Shown: positions 8,080 to 17,355 of the stretch, piece by piece
How the letters are laid out: every line of letters starts with the position of its first letter
Numbering within the stretch: position 1 is the stretch's first letter
Origin: Actinocatenispora rupis
GTDB lineage: Bacteria; Actinomycetota; Actinomycetes; Mycobacteriales; Micromonosporaceae
NCBI RefSeq assembly: GCF_016861975.1
Contig: NZ_BOMB01000030.1
Coordinates: 1-64,000 of the forward strand
Reading direction: 5' to 3'
Length of the DNA stretch: 64,000 bases
Position numbers and translations under genes: made by a program
The notes under the pieces: model-generated
Databases searched by the model: none
The model's input: only the letters and a program-made list of their open reading frames with translations
What the model was told of the DNA's origin: nothing

Positions 8080-9186
8080 GTGACCGGACCCTCCCGTACC
8101 GCCCGGCGGCGTCGTCGCCGGCGCTCGCCGCTGTGGGCGCGGCTGTGCATCGTCGCCGGCGCCGTACTGCTGCTCGGCAGCGGCGGCGCGCTCGCCACCG
8201 GCGCCGTACTCGTCGACCACGTCAACAACTCCGTGCACACCGACGACCTGCTCGGCGACGGCTCCCCGCGCCGCGGTACGGCGGACGTCCGGGGCCCGAT
8301 CGACATGCTGCTCGCCGGCAGCGACATGCGTACGAGCTGGCAGACCAGCGGCGAGAAGCCCCGTACCGACTCGATCATGTGGCTGCACATCCCGGCCACG
8401 CTCGACCGGGCGTACCTGCTGTCGCTGCCGCGGGACCTGCGGGTCGACATCCCAGCCGACGGCCGCACCGGGCTGGGCGGCGGCGAGGACCGGCTGAACG
8501 CGTCGTTCCCGGACGGCATGCGTACCGTCAACGACATCGCCGGCGGGATGCAGCAGCTGAACCGTACGGTCAGCCGGCTCACCGGCGCGCACTTCACCAT
8601 GGCCGGCCTGGTGAACTGGGACGGCTTCACCGCCATCACCACCGAACTCGGCGGCGTCACGATGTGCCTCGACCAGGGCTTCACCTCGCACCAGCCGGGC
8701 TTCACCAACGGCCCGCCGCTGACGTTCCCCAAGGGCTGCCACCACTACGACGCCGACAAGGCCCTCAAGCTCGTACGCCAGCGCGACGACGTACCGGGCG
8801 GCGACTACGGGCGGCAGAAACTCCAGCAGCAGTACGTGAAGCAGATCCTGAAGCAGGCCACCAGCAGGGGCGTGGTGTCCAACCCGACCAAGATCGACAG
8901 CCTGCTGACGGCCGCGGGCAAGGCGGTCACGCTCGACCTCGGCGGGTACAAGCCGGTCGATCTGGCCCTCGCGCTGCACCGGATCACGCCCGCCACCATC
9001 GTCACCCTCCAGGTACCGCACCGGGCGATCTGGTCGGGCGGCACCAGCGAGGCCGACGGCGGCACGTACGAGGGGGAGGGGTTGCAGCAGCCGCTCGGCG
9101 ACCGGCTGTTCGCCGCGATGCGCACCGACCGGGTGGACGAGCTGCTGCTCACGCATCCCGAACTCGCCTCGACCGTACCGGGATGA
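8080..9186 (+). CDS. LytR-CpsA-Psr (LCP) family cell-wall polymer ligase
   Basis: 368 aa from GTG 8080, chosen because GAGGTGG precedes it; an ATG at 8023 would overlap the predicted promoter. An Arg-rich cytoplasmic N-terminus (RRRRRRR) and one transmembrane helix (about 20-42) anchor the extracellular LCP domain (about 75-310), with LLAGSDMR, KPRTDSIMWLHIP, LSLPRDLRVDIP and VRQRDDVPGGDYGRQKLQQQ. LCP enzymes transfer undecaprenyl-linked glycopolymers (arabinogalactan, teichoic-acid-like polymers) to peptidoglycan; conserved Arg and Asp residues of the site are present. The final acceptor polymer is unknown. The gene stands alone with no glycosyltransferases adjacent. Confidence 0.88.
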   Translation: MTGPSRTARRRRRRRSPLWARLCIVAGAVLLLGSGGALATGAVLVDHVNNSVHTDDLLGDGSPRRGTADVRGPIDMLLAGSDMRTSWQTSGEKPRTDSIMWLHIPATLDRAYLLSLPRDLRVDIPADGRTGLGGGEDRLNASFPDGMRTVNDIAGGMQQLNRTVSRLTGAHFTMAGLVNWDGFTAITTELGGVTMCLDQGFTSHQPGFTNGPPLTFPKGCHHYDADKALKLVRQRDDVPGGDYGRQKLQQQYVKQILKQATSRGVVSNPTKIDSLLTAAGKAVTLDLGGYKPVDLALALHRITPATIVTLQVPHRAIWSGGTSEADGGTYEGEGLQQPLGDRLFAAMRTDRVDELLLTHPELASTVPG

Positions 9187-9212
9187 CGGCCGCGGCACCT
9201 AGCATCGCGGGC

Positions 9213-9824
9213 ATGGACGGGGAAGCGAACGCGCTGCGGATCGTACCGGCGAACGAGGCGTCCGAGGACGACCTCGCCGCGATCTTCGGTACCGCCGACT
9301 ATCCGGGCCGGTGCCAGTGCCAGCGGTTCAAGGTGCGCGGCTGGATCTGGCGCGACAGCACGCAGGCGGAACGTACCGGGATGCTGCGGGCGTCGGCCGC
9401 GTGCGGTGACCCGGACGCGCGCTCGACCAGCGGCCTCGTCGGCTACCTCGACGGCGAACCGGTCGGCTGGGTCGCGGTCGAGCCGCGCATCGCGTACCCG
9501 AAGCTGGCGGGACTGCGGGTGCCGTGGACCGGCCGGCACGAGGACAAGGCCGACGAGGGCGTCTGGTCCGTCACCTGCTTCGCCGTACGCAAGGGCTGGC
9601 GCGGCCGTGGCCTCACGTACGAGCTGGCCGCGGCGACCGTCGGGCACGCCCGGCGGCACGGCGCGACCGCGCTGGAGGCGTACCCGATGATCACGCAGCC
9701 CGGCAAGGAGATCACCTGGGGCGAGACGCACGTCGGGGTCCGGCAGGTGTTCGAGGCGGCCGGCTTCGTCGAGGTCAGCCACCCCACCCCGCGCCGCGTC
9801 GTGATGCGCGTCGACTTCACCTGA
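9213..9824 (+). CDS. GNAT-family acetyltransferase
   Basis: 203 aa from ATG 9213; a TAGCAT hexamer at 9200-9205 would place transcription start near this ATG, suggesting a leaderless mRNA. An ATG at 9183, overlapping the LCP stop, is the alternative. The N-terminal part contains a Cys motif (YPGRCQCQRFKVRGW); the acetyl-CoA site follows (SVTCFAVRKGWRGRGLTYEL, about residues 118-137) and the C-terminal VRQVFEAAGFVEV completes the fold. Substrate unknown; actinobacterial relatives with this N-terminal Cys motif remain uncharacterised. Confidence 0.82.
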   Translation: MDGEANALRIVPANEASEDDLAAIFGTADYPGRCQCQRFKVRGWIWRDSTQAERTGMLRASAACGDPDARSTSGLVGYLDGEPVGWVAVEPRIAYPKLAGLRVPWTGRHEDKADEGVWSVTCFAVRKGWRGRGLTYELAAATVGHARRHGATALEAYPMITQPGKEITWGETHVGVRQVFEAAGFVEVSHPTPRRVVMRVDFT

Positions 9825-9881
9825 CCCGAAATCCCTTGGTACGTAAGCAATCCACCGGGTTCGTCCACTGTGGACGATCGG

Positions 9882-11630
9882 TCAGGCGGGGAGCCGGTCG
9901 GCGATCCGGCGGTGCAGCGCGGCGATGCGCTCGCGTACTGCGCGCGGCACGTCGCCGGTCGGTACCAGCTCGGCGTCGCCGCCGGCGCGTTCGCGGAGCT
10001 CGACGCCGCCGCGGGCGAGCGAACGCCGGCCGATCGTCAGGCGCAGCGGCAGCCCGATCACGTCCGCGTCGGCGAACTTCACGCCCGCGCGCTCGTCCCG
10101 GTCGTCGTACAGCACCTCGACGCCGGCGTCGGTCAGCGTGCGGTACAAGGAATCGGCGAGGTCGGCGGCGGACGCGTCCACCGGGCACAGGTGCACCTGG
10201 TACGGCGCGATCGTGATCGGCAGCCGCAGCCCGTCCCCGTCGTGGTGCTCCTCGGCGGCGCAGCCGAGCAGCCGGCCGACGCCGATCCCGTAGCAGCCCA
10301 TGACGAGCGGCTTGCGCCGTCCGTCGACGTCCAGGTACCCGGCGCCGAGCGCGTCCGCGTACCGGGTGCCGAGCTTGAAGATCTGCCCCGCCTCGACACC
10401 CCTGGTGGTACGCAACGGTTCGCCGCAGCGTACGCACGGGTCGCCGGCGCGGGCGGCCACGATGTCACCGACGTGGTCGGCGGTGTAGTCGCGGCCCGCG
10501 ACCACGTCGAGCAGGTGGTACCCGGCGCGGTTGGCGCCGGCGACCAGCCCCGGTGCCGTGGCGACCAGGTCGTCGACCACGACGGTCGCGCCGGCGACAC
10601 CGACCGGCGAGCCGTACCCGGCCACGGCGCCGATGCGGGCGATCTCGTCGGGGGTCATCGGCCGTACCTCGCCCGCGTGGACCAGGTTGGCGAGCTTGAC
10701 CTCGTTGAGTTCCATGTCGCCGCGCACCACCGCCACCACGTACTCGGCGTGCACGGTGCCGTCCGGGCGTTCCCGGTCGACCGCGACGAACAGCGCCTTC
10801 GCCGTCCGCTCCGCCGGTATGCCGAGCGCCGCGGTCAGCGCCTCGATCGTCGTCGCGTCCGGCGTCGCCACCTCGACCGGCCCGCCCGACGTACCCGCCG
10901 GCGCGGCCGGCTTGCGGAAGGCGGCCGCCTCCCGGTTCGCCGCGTACCCGCAGGCGTCGCAGAGCAGCAGGGTGTCCTCGCCGATCGGCGTCAGGTACAT
11001 GAACTCGTGCGCGAGGTGGCCGCCCATCATCCCGACGTCCGAGGCGACCGCCGTCACCGGCACCCCGCACCGCGCGAAGATCCGCTGGTACGCCCGGTAC
11101 ATCGCGTCGTACCGCGCGGCCAGCCCCGCGTCGTCCACGTCGAAGCTGTACGCGTCCTTCATCAGGAACTCGCGTACCCGGATCAGGCCGGCGCGCGGCC
11201 GGGCGTCGTCCCGGAACTTCGTCTGGATCTGGTACACCAGCCGCGGCAGGTCCCGGTACGACGCGATCTCGGTCCGCGCCAGGTCCGTGACGATCTCCTC
11301 GTGCGTCATCGCCAGTACCAGGTCCCGGCCGCGCCGGTCGGCGAAACGCGCCAGCTCCGGCCCGATCCCGAAGTACCGGCCGGACCGCTGCCACAGGTCG
11401 GCCGGGTTGACGACCGGCAGCGACACCTCCTGGCCGCCGACCGCCGTCATCTCCGCCCGCAGCACGTCCTGGATCTTGCGGACCGTGCGCCACCCCAGCG
11501 GCAGGTACGAGAAGATGCCCTGCGCGACCTGCCGCACCATGCCGGCGCGCTGCAACAGCTGGTGGCCGCGCCACTCGCTGCGACCCGGCGCGACGTGCAG
11601 CGTCGCACCGAACATCGTCGACATCCTCAT
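9882..11630 (-). CDS. proS: prolyl-tRNA synthetase, bacterial type with editing insertion
   Basis: 582 aa, the usual length of bacterial-type class II ProRS. The N-terminal catalytic core has SYLPLGWRTVRKIQDVLRAEM, THEEIVTDL and motif 2 PRAGLIRVREFLMKDAYSFD. A YbaK-like editing insertion (about 225-390), which hydrolyses mischarged Ala-tRNAPro, interrupts it. Motif 3 is CYGIGVGRLLGC (about residues 445-456), followed by the anticodon-binding domain (about 470-570, ITIAPYQVHLCPVD). Cytoplasmic, ATP-dependent charging of tRNAPro. Monocistronic here, convergent with the acetyltransferase. Confidence 0.95.
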   Translation of the reverse strand: MRMSTMFGATLHVAPGRSEWRGHQLLQRAGMVRQVAQGIFSYLPLGWRTVRKIQDVLRAEMTAVGGQEVSLPVVNPADLWQRSGRYFGIGPELARFADRRGRDLVLAMTHEEIVTDLARTEIASYRDLPRLVYQIQTKFRDDARPRAGLIRVREFLMKDAYSFDVDDAGLAARYDAMYRAYQRIFARCGVPVTAVASDVGMMGGHLAHEFMYLTPIGEDTLLLCDACGYAANREAAAFRKPAAPAGTSGGPVEVATPDATTIEALTAALGIPAERTAKALFVAVDRERPDGTVHAEYVVAVVRGDMELNEVKLANLVHAGEVRPMTPDEIARIGAVAGYGSPVGVAGATVVVDDLVATAPGLVAGANRAGYHLLDVVAGRDYTADHVGDIVAARAGDPCVRCGEPLRTTRGVEAGQIFKLGTRYADALGAGYLDVDGRRKPLVMGCYGIGVGRLLGCAAEEHHDGDGLRLPITIAPYQVHLCPVDASAADLADSLYRTLTDAGVEVLYDDRDERAGVKFADADVIGLPLRLTIGRRSLARGGVELRERAGGDAELVPTGDVPRAVRERIAALHRRIADRLPA

Positions 11631-11949
11631 GGCGTGACCCCCGGAGCCGGACTGTGGTCGGTCACGATAGTGACGCCACCACCCGCCCCGACACCGAGTT
11701 ATCGCCGAACCCGCACCCCTTTCCGGGTACCGGTCGCGGCGGCGCGTACCGGTGCGGGTGGGTGGCCGCCATCGGACGAAGGGACGATCCCGCGCGGCGC
11801 TCTCCCGCTGCTAATGTCGCTGCCGCTCCGCGAGGTCCCGCCGACCGGATCCCCTTCTCCCGCCGGCGACCCGCGCCGTCCCCAGGGAGTCGATCATCGC
11901 CGTACCGCCTGCGCGCGGAACCCTCCGCGCCGTACTCGCCGGCTGTCTC

Positions 11950-14900
11950 GTGCTCGCCCTCGGCGCGACCGGGCTCGCCACCCCGCCCGCGTACGCGGAG
12001 GCCGGTGGCACCGAGGTCGCCACGTACCAGCCGGAGCCGGCGCCGGAGTCGGCGCAGGACGTGGTGCTGATGGCCGGCACCACCGGCTTCGTGCACCGCC
12101 GCCAGGGCCACGACGATCCACAGTGGACGGAGTACGGGACCGGCGCGTCGCACGACCTGCCGTGGCTTGCCGGCGTCGCCGACACCGCCGTACACCCCGG
12201 GGGCGGCGACGCGATCGCCGTGCAGACCACCACCTCGGTCACGACGCGGACGCCCGACGGCGAAACCGTTGGTACGTATGCCATCCCGTCCGGGTACGAG
12301 ATCTTCGGGGTCGGCGCGGACGGCACCCGGGCGGTTCTCGCCCCGTCCGCGTACAGCAGCACGCCGACGGACGTACGGCTGATCGACCTGACCGCCGGCG
12401 GCAGTACGGTGCCGGTCACCGGCCTGCCCGACGGCGCCGGCCTGCTCAACTTCGGCCTGGCCGTGGACGGTGGACGCCGGGCCTCGATCGCCTTCCAGGT
12501 ACCGGGTCAGCCGGTTAGCCACGCGCTGCTGGACATGGCGACCGGTGCCGCGACGGTGGTACGGAACCTGCACGGTGGCGCTCTGCTGACCCTCCTGACC
12601 GCCGACCGGTACGTCTGGCTGCGGCTGGTGAGCGGTCGGGAGCAGCTCGCCATGGTGCCCGTGCCGGACATCCTCGACGGTACGGCCGACGCGGCGACCG
12701 CGCCCGTCGTGCCCGCGCCCGACAACATCACCTGGGACAGTGCGATCGCCGGCGACCACATGCTCGCTGGGCAATCCGTACCCGACCGGAACGAGTACCG
12801 CCTCGACGATGTTCCGTACGGCGGGAGCGCCGCCACCACCCTCCTCCCGTACATCACCGGGACGCCGGTGCAGGCGTCGGACGGTGGCGTGGTCGTCGTC
12901 GGCGGCGCGGACAAGGCGCACACCGCCGTCCACCGGTACCGGGCGGACGACAGCGGCCGGCTCGTCGAGGCGACCGTACTGGACCTGCCGCCGGTGGCGC
13001 CGGCCAACGCGGGCATCTCGCTGGCCCACGGGTACCTGCGGCACGTGGAGAGCTTCCCGCGGCTCGGCGGCGGCCGGCAGTACCGGATGTTCGACCACGA
13101 GGTCACGCCGGGCGAGTCCGACTGGCACAAGGCCGGTGCCGGTCAGCTGATGCCGGCCGGCACGGTCACCTGCCAGGACGGCGTGGCCTGCGTCCGCTTC
13201 CTCGGCGACTCCGTGTACGGCTCGGTGCACCTGGTGGACGCCGCGGGAAAGACGCGCGTCCAGGGGTTCCCGGGTGGCGCGGGGTACACGCTGCCCGCGG
13301 GTGGCGGGCGGCTCGTCGACGCGTCGCGGCACTTCACGCTCGCCAGCGCGGCCGGCCGGCTGCACCTCGTCCAGTTCGCGTACCCGGAGCGGAAGGTCGA
13401 CGTGCCGGACACCGGCGCGGCGCTCTGGTACGAGACGTGGTGGCAGGCGCCGACGACCGCGGCGGCCGGCACGGTCACCGCGACCGACCTGACCGACCAG
13501 CCGCTGCGGGTGGTCCGCACGATCTCCGTCGGTACGTGCCGGCCGACCGAACTCCAGGTCGCCCAGCACTGGCTGTACTGGTCCTGCGGCGCGTCCGGCC
13601 CCGCCGGCGTGTACGACCTGACGACCGGGCGGAAGACCTCGGTACCGGCCGGGCGGGCGCTGCTCGGTGACGGCTTCCTGGTGCGCCACACCGGCGGCCA
13701 GCTCGTACTCACCGACCTGCACGCCGGCGCCGACCCCGCCACCCGGGTACTCGCCGAGCTGCCCGCCGGTCCGGTCACCGACGACCGCGGCATCGCGTGG
13801 ACCGTCGACCGGTACGGCAGCGACGTCGCGTACGTCGACGCCGACGACGTGACCCACGTACTCGCCAGCGGTGTCGCCCCGTCCGACCCGTCCGGCCACG
13901 TGGAGAGCGGCAACGACTCCGTCTCGCCGCGTACCGCGGGCAGTACCTGGAACGCGGGCGTCGTGCTGCACCGCCCGGTGGACGCCTGGCGCCTCACGGT
14001 GACCCGGGCGGCGACCGGGGCCACCGTGTACACCGGGACCGGCGGCGTCGTACGGGAGAACGTCGGCGTGAGCTGGAACGGGCGGCTCGCGGACGGCTCG
14101 CTCGCGCCGACCGGTGCGTACCGGTGGCGGCTCAGCGCCACGGTGGACGGCCGGACGGTGCCGGTGTCCGGTGCGGCCGGCACGCTCGACGTGTCGTGCG
14201 GCGCCCGGCCGTACCGCGGCTACGCCTGCTCGGCCGCGGCCACGGCGCTGACCGTCCGGACCGACGGCACGCACTACGGCGAGGCGACCTGGTGGTACGG
14301 CACGACGGGCACGCTGCACGCCGGGGCGGTCACCGAGACCTGGAAGCTGGGCAGCGGGAGTACGCAGGTGTCGGCGCTGGTGCCGTTCGGCGACATCAAC
14401 GACGACGGGTACGGCGACCTGCTGGCGCGTACCGGGGACGGCGTGCTGTACGCGTACCTCGGGACGGGGGAGGGCGGCTTCCGGTCGGCGAAGAAGGTGC
14501 GGCTGGGCGGCGGGTACAACGCGTACAGCGCGCTGCTGTCGGTCGGGGACGTGGACCGTGACGGGTACGACGACCTGGTGGAGCGGGACTCGTCCGGGAC
14601 GGTGTGGTTCAAGGGCGGCACCGGGAAGACGGCGCTCAAGGCACGCGTGCAGATCGCCACCGGGTGGAACACGTACACCCGGCTGGCCGCGGTCGGGGAC
14701 GTCAACGGCGACGGACGCGGCGACCTGATCGCGGTCGACCACAACAACGTCGTCTGGCGGTACTACGGCGCCGCGGGCGGCACGTTCCCGCACCGTACGA
14801 AGATCGCGACCGGCTGGAACTCGTACAACCGGATCGTGGGGGTGGGTGACCTCAACGGTGACGGGCGCAACGACCTGATCGCGCGGGACTCGGCCGGCAC

Positions 14901-14991
14901 CATCTGGCGGTACGACGGCACGTCGGCTGCCACGTTCCCGCACCGGGTGAAGATCGCCACCGGCTGGAACCGCTACGCCGGCCTGTACTGA
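11950..14991 (+). CDS. secreted FG-GAP/VCBS repeat protein
   Basis: 1013 aa from GTG 11950, but this start cuts the signal peptide. The same frame continues upstream through ARGTLRAVLAGCLVLALGAT to an AGGGAG motif at 11884-11889, with no ATG/GTG/TTG: only ATC codons at 11893 and 11896. Cleavage is likely after PAYA. The long central part (about 40-650) looks like a beta-propeller. A FlgD-Ig-like segment follows (GVSWNGRLADGSLAPTGAYR), then four C-terminal FG-GAP units (GDINDDGYGDLL, GDVDRDGYDDLV, GDVNGDGRGDLI, GDLNGDGRNDLI) that probably bind calcium. Extracellular, function unknown. Confidence 0.85.
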   Translation: MLALGATGLATPPAYAEAGGTEVATYQPEPAPESAQDVVLMAGTTGFVHRRQGHDDPQWTEYGTGASHDLPWLAGVADTAVHPGGGDAIAVQTTTSVTTRTPDGETVGTYAIPSGYEIFGVGADGTRAVLAPSAYSSTPTDVRLIDLTAGGSTVPVTGLPDGAGLLNFGLAVDGGRRASIAFQVPGQPVSHALLDMATGAATVVRNLHGGALLTLLTADRYVWLRLVSGREQLAMVPVPDILDGTADAATAPVVPAPDNITWDSAIAGDHMLAGQSVPDRNEYRLDDVPYGGSAATTLLPYITGTPVQASDGGVVVVGGADKAHTAVHRYRADDSGRLVEATVLDLPPVAPANAGISLAHGYLRHVESFPRLGGGRQYRMFDHEVTPGESDWHKAGAGQLMPAGTVTCQDGVACVRFLGDSVYGSVHLVDAAGKTRVQGFPGGAGYTLPAGGGRLVDASRHFTLASAAGRLHLVQFAYPERKVDVPDTGAALWYETWWQAPTTAAAGTVTATDLTDQPLRVVRTISVGTCRPTELQVAQHWLYWSCGASGPAGVYDLTTGRKTSVPAGRALLGDGFLVRHTGGQLVLTDLHAGADPATRVLAELPAGPVTDDRGIAWTVDRYGSDVAYVDADDVTHVLASGVAPSDPSGHVESGNDSVSPRTAGSTWNAGVVLHRPVDAWRLTVTRAATGATVYTGTGGVVRENVGVSWNGRLADGSLAPTGAYRWRLSATVDGRTVPVSGAAGTLDVSCGARPYRGYACSAAATALTVRTDGTHYGEATWWYGTTGTLHAGAVTETWKLGSGSTQVSALVPFGDINDDGYGDLLARTGDGVLYAYLGTGEGGFRSAKKVRLGGGYNAYSALLSVGDVDRDGYDDLVERDSSGTVWFKGGTGKTALKARVQIATGWNTYTRLAAVGDVNGDGRGDLIAVDHNNVVWRYYGAAGGTFPHRTKIATGWNSYNRIVGVGDLNGDGRNDLIARDSAGTIWRYDGTSAATFPHRVKIATGWNRYAGLY

Positions 14992-15008
14992 GTGGCAGAG
15001 TCGGTGCC

Positions 15009-15611
15009 ATGACCTCTCCGTACGCGCTGGCGGTGGCGTCGTGGCGGCGCGAGGTGCACGCGCTGTACGCCGAGGTGCGCCGCGCCGGCTCGCCGCGCGC
15101 CGGGCACGAGCTGTGGGTGGCCGGCCGGTCGGAACTGTTCGCGTCGCATCCGGCGTCGCCGCGCGGCGACGGCCAGCGGCTCCGGCACGCGCCGTACGAT
15201 CCGGCGTTCCGGTTCACGGTGCCGATCGGCGCGGCGCCGGCCGAACGGCTGGAGGCGGCGACCGCCACGGACGGCGTCGTACCGTTCGAGCGGATCGGCC
15301 GGGTGGAGCTGCCCGGACTCGGCGGACTCGACGTCTGGTGGCTCGACTCGTACGGCGGGGGCGTGTTCCTGCCGCTGCGCGACGGTACCGCCGGCGCCCT
15401 CACCTACGGCGCCGGCCGGTACGTGCTGGACACCGTGAAGGGCGCCGACCTCGGCCGGGACGGCGACGACTGGGTCGTCGACCTCAACTTCGCGTACCAC
15501 CCGTCCTGCGTGTACGACCCGCGCTGGTCCTGCCCGCTCGCCCCGCCCGGCAACCGCTTCGCCGCCCCCGTACCGGTCGGTGAGCTGCTGCCGGAGGGGT
15601 ACCAGGGCTGA
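15009..15611 (+). CDS. DUF1684 domain-containing protein
   Basis: 200 aa. Typical DUF1684 features appear in order: WRREVHALYAEV near the N-terminus, then ELFASHPASP, APYDPAFRF, and toward the C-terminus DLNFAYHPSCVYDPRWSCPL, a conserved Asn/Tyr/Pro/Cys-rich patch. No signal peptide or membrane helix. The family is widespread and has no firmly assigned activity. Start ATG 15009 lies 17 bp after the FG-GAP stop, so it may be cotranscribed with that gene. Confidence 0.85.
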   Translation: MTSPYALAVASWRREVHALYAEVRRAGSPRAGHELWVAGRSELFASHPASPRGDGQRLRHAPYDPAFRFTVPIGAAPAERLEAATATDGVVPFERIGRVELPGLGGLDVWWLDSYGGGVFLPLRDGTAGALTYGAGRYVLDTVKGADLGRDGDDWVVDLNFAYHPSCVYDPRWSCPLAPPGNRFAAPVPVGELLPEGYQG

Positions 15612-15725
15612 GCGCGATTCGGCGGACATCACCGGTTCATCCGGACGCCGGCGGACGGTGCCCACCATGCCGGGACGGGTTGGTACCGTCGGCACCCTTC
15701 ACCCGTGCCGGCGACGAGGAGAGCC

Positions 15726-16619
15726 ATGGCCACCACCATCCGCAGGGCAGTCATCCCGGCAGCCGGCCTCGGCTCCCGGCTGCTGCCGCTGACCAAGGCG
15801 ATCCCGAAGGAGATGCTGCCGGTCGGCGACAAACCGGTGGTGGAGCACACCGTGCGGGAGCTGGTGGCGTCCGGCATCACCGACATCACGATCGTCGTGT
15901 CGGACGGGAAGTCCCTGATCCAGGACCACTTCCGGCCCAACCCGACGCTCGTCGCCCGGCTGCGCGCCGACGGCAAGACGGCGTACGCGGACGCGGTGGA
16001 GGAGGTCGGCGAGCTGTCCCGGCGCGGCCACATCACGTACCTCGACCAGCACGGGCCGTACGGAAACGGCACGCCGGTCCTCAACGCCGCCCGCAACTTC
16101 GGTGACGAACCGATGCTCGTACTCTGGCCCGACGACGTGTTCGTCGCCGCCGTACCGCGGGCCCAGCAACTGGTCAGCGCGTACGAGGCGACGAACTGCC
16201 CGGTGCTCGCGCTGATGCCGATGGCCCCCGCCGACTCCACCCGCTACGGCGTCCCCGAAGTACGCGAGGACCACGGTGACGGGCTGCTGCGCATCGGCGC
16301 GCTCGTCGAGAAGCCCGCCCCCGAGGACGCGCCGTCCGCGTACGCGGCGATCGGGGGATACGTCATCACCCCCGGCATCATCGAGGAACTGGCCGTCCAG
16401 ACCGAGCGCTGGTACGAGCACCGCACCGGCGAGATCTACCTGACCGACGCCATCAACGCGTACGCCGCGACGCATCCGGTGTACGGCAAGGTCATCGAGG
16501 GCCAGTGGTACGACACCGGCAACCCGCTGGCGTACCTCACCGCGCAGTTCGCCGCCGCGCTCGCCGACCCGGAGTACGGGCCGCACCTGCGTCGCCTCGC
16601 CGCCGACTCCGCCGACTGA
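15726..16619 (+). CDS. galU: UTP-glucose-1-phosphate uridylyltransferase
   Basis: 297 aa from ATG 15726, preceded by GAGGAGAGCC. The nucleotidyltransferase signature is intact: AAGLGSRLLPLTKAIPKEML and PVGDKPVVEHTVREL; LWPDDVF supplies the metal-binding Asp, and VEKPAPEDAPSAYAAIGGYV and GEIYLTDAI follow. Makes UDP-glucose from UTP and glucose 1-phosphate for cell-wall glycans, trehalose and polysaccharides. Length is standard for bacterial GalU. Monocistronic in this window. Confidence 0.95.
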   Translation: MATTIRRAVIPAAGLGSRLLPLTKAIPKEMLPVGDKPVVEHTVRELVASGITDITIVVSDGKSLIQDHFRPNPTLVARLRADGKTAYADAVEEVGELSRRGHITYLDQHGPYGNGTPVLNAARNFGDEPMLVLWPDDVFVAAVPRAQQLVSAYEATNCPVLALMPMAPADSTRYGVPEVREDHGDGLLRIGALVEKPAPEDAPSAYAAIGGYVITPGIIEELAVQTERWYEHRTGEIYLTDAINAYAATHPVYGKVIEGQWYDTGNPLAYLTAQFAAALADPEYGPHLRRLAADSAD

Positions 16620-16627
16620 CGCCGACC

Positions 16628-17344
16628 TCAGCGCAGGTTCAGCCCACCGTCGAGCACGACCACCTCACCCGTCAGGTACTCGTGCCCGACGAGGAACGCG
16701 ACCAGGTCCGCCACGTCCGACGGCCGTGCCGCCCGCCGCATCGGGCTCGCCGTACGCCACAGGTCGTGCGCGTCGGCCCAGTCGGCGGTCATCGGCGTGT
16801 CCACCAGGCCGGGCGCCACCGCGTTCACCCGTACCTCCGGGCCGAGCGCGGCGGCGAGCAGCCGCGTCACGTGGTTCAGCGCCGCCTTGCTCGCCGCGTA
16901 CGCCACCGAACTGCCCTTCGGTCGTACGCCGGCGTGGCTGGTGACGTTCACGATGCAGCCGGCCGACTCGCGCAACGCCGGCACCGCACCCGTCGCCAGC
17001 AGCCACGGGGCGATCAGGTTGACGTCGAGCAGCCGGCGCCAGTCCGCCGCGGACAGCCCGGCCAGGTCCGCGTGCGGCACCGGCCAGCTGATGCCCGCGT
17101 TGTTCACCAGCACGTCGAGCCGCCCGTGCCGCTCCAGTACGGCCGGGACCAGCGCCTCCGCCGCCGCGTCGTCCGCCAGGTCCGCCCGGTGGTACGAGCC
17201 GCCCAGCTCCGCCGCGAGCGCCGTACCGGCCTCCGCGCTCGACCGCGAGTGCACCGCGACGACCATGCCGTCCGCCGCCAGCCGCCGGGCCGTCGCCGCC
17301 CCGATCCCCGACACGGACCCCGTCACCAGCGCCACCTTCCGCAC
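16628..17344 (-). CDS. short-chain dehydrogenase/reductase (SDR)
   Basis: 238 aa, classical SDR. The NAD(P)-binding motif TGSVSGIG is at about residues 8-15, NNAGISWP at about 84, the catalytic Ser lies in NVTSHAG and the YxxxK pair in VAYAASKAALNHV. The C-terminal APGLVDTPM and the final TGEVVVLDGGLNL are typical of FabG-like 3-oxoacyl reductases and sugar dehydrogenases. The substrate cannot be assigned. Convergent with galU. A MITE-like element begins 12 bp upstream of its start codon and could affect its promoter. Confidence 0.88.
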   Translation of the reverse strand: MRKVALVTGSVSGIGAATARRLAADGMVVAVHSRSSAEAGTALAAELGGSYHRADLADDAAAEALVPAVLERHGRLDVLVNNAGISWPVPHADLAGLSAADWRRLLDVNLIAPWLLATGAVPALRESAGCIVNVTSHAGVRPKGSSVAYAASKAALNHVTRLLAAALGPEVRVNAVAPGLVDTPMTADWADAHDLWRTASPMRRAARPSDVADLVAFLVGHEYLTGEVVVLDGGLNLR

Positions 17345-17355
17345 CCGCCCACCCT

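Noticed and set aside
4839-9200. Plus-strand open frame continuous across the ABC transporter and LCP genes into the acetyltransferase
   Set aside because: Only the last part (from 9213) has a recognisable domain; the rest is antisense or out of frame to confident genes.
11662-14943. Very long open frame (over 1,000 codons) on the minus strand opposite the FG-GAP protein
   Set aside because: Arg/Pro/Gly-rich composition with no recognisable domain; the plus-strand frame has clear FG-GAP repeats and codon bias. An antisense artefact of high G+C.
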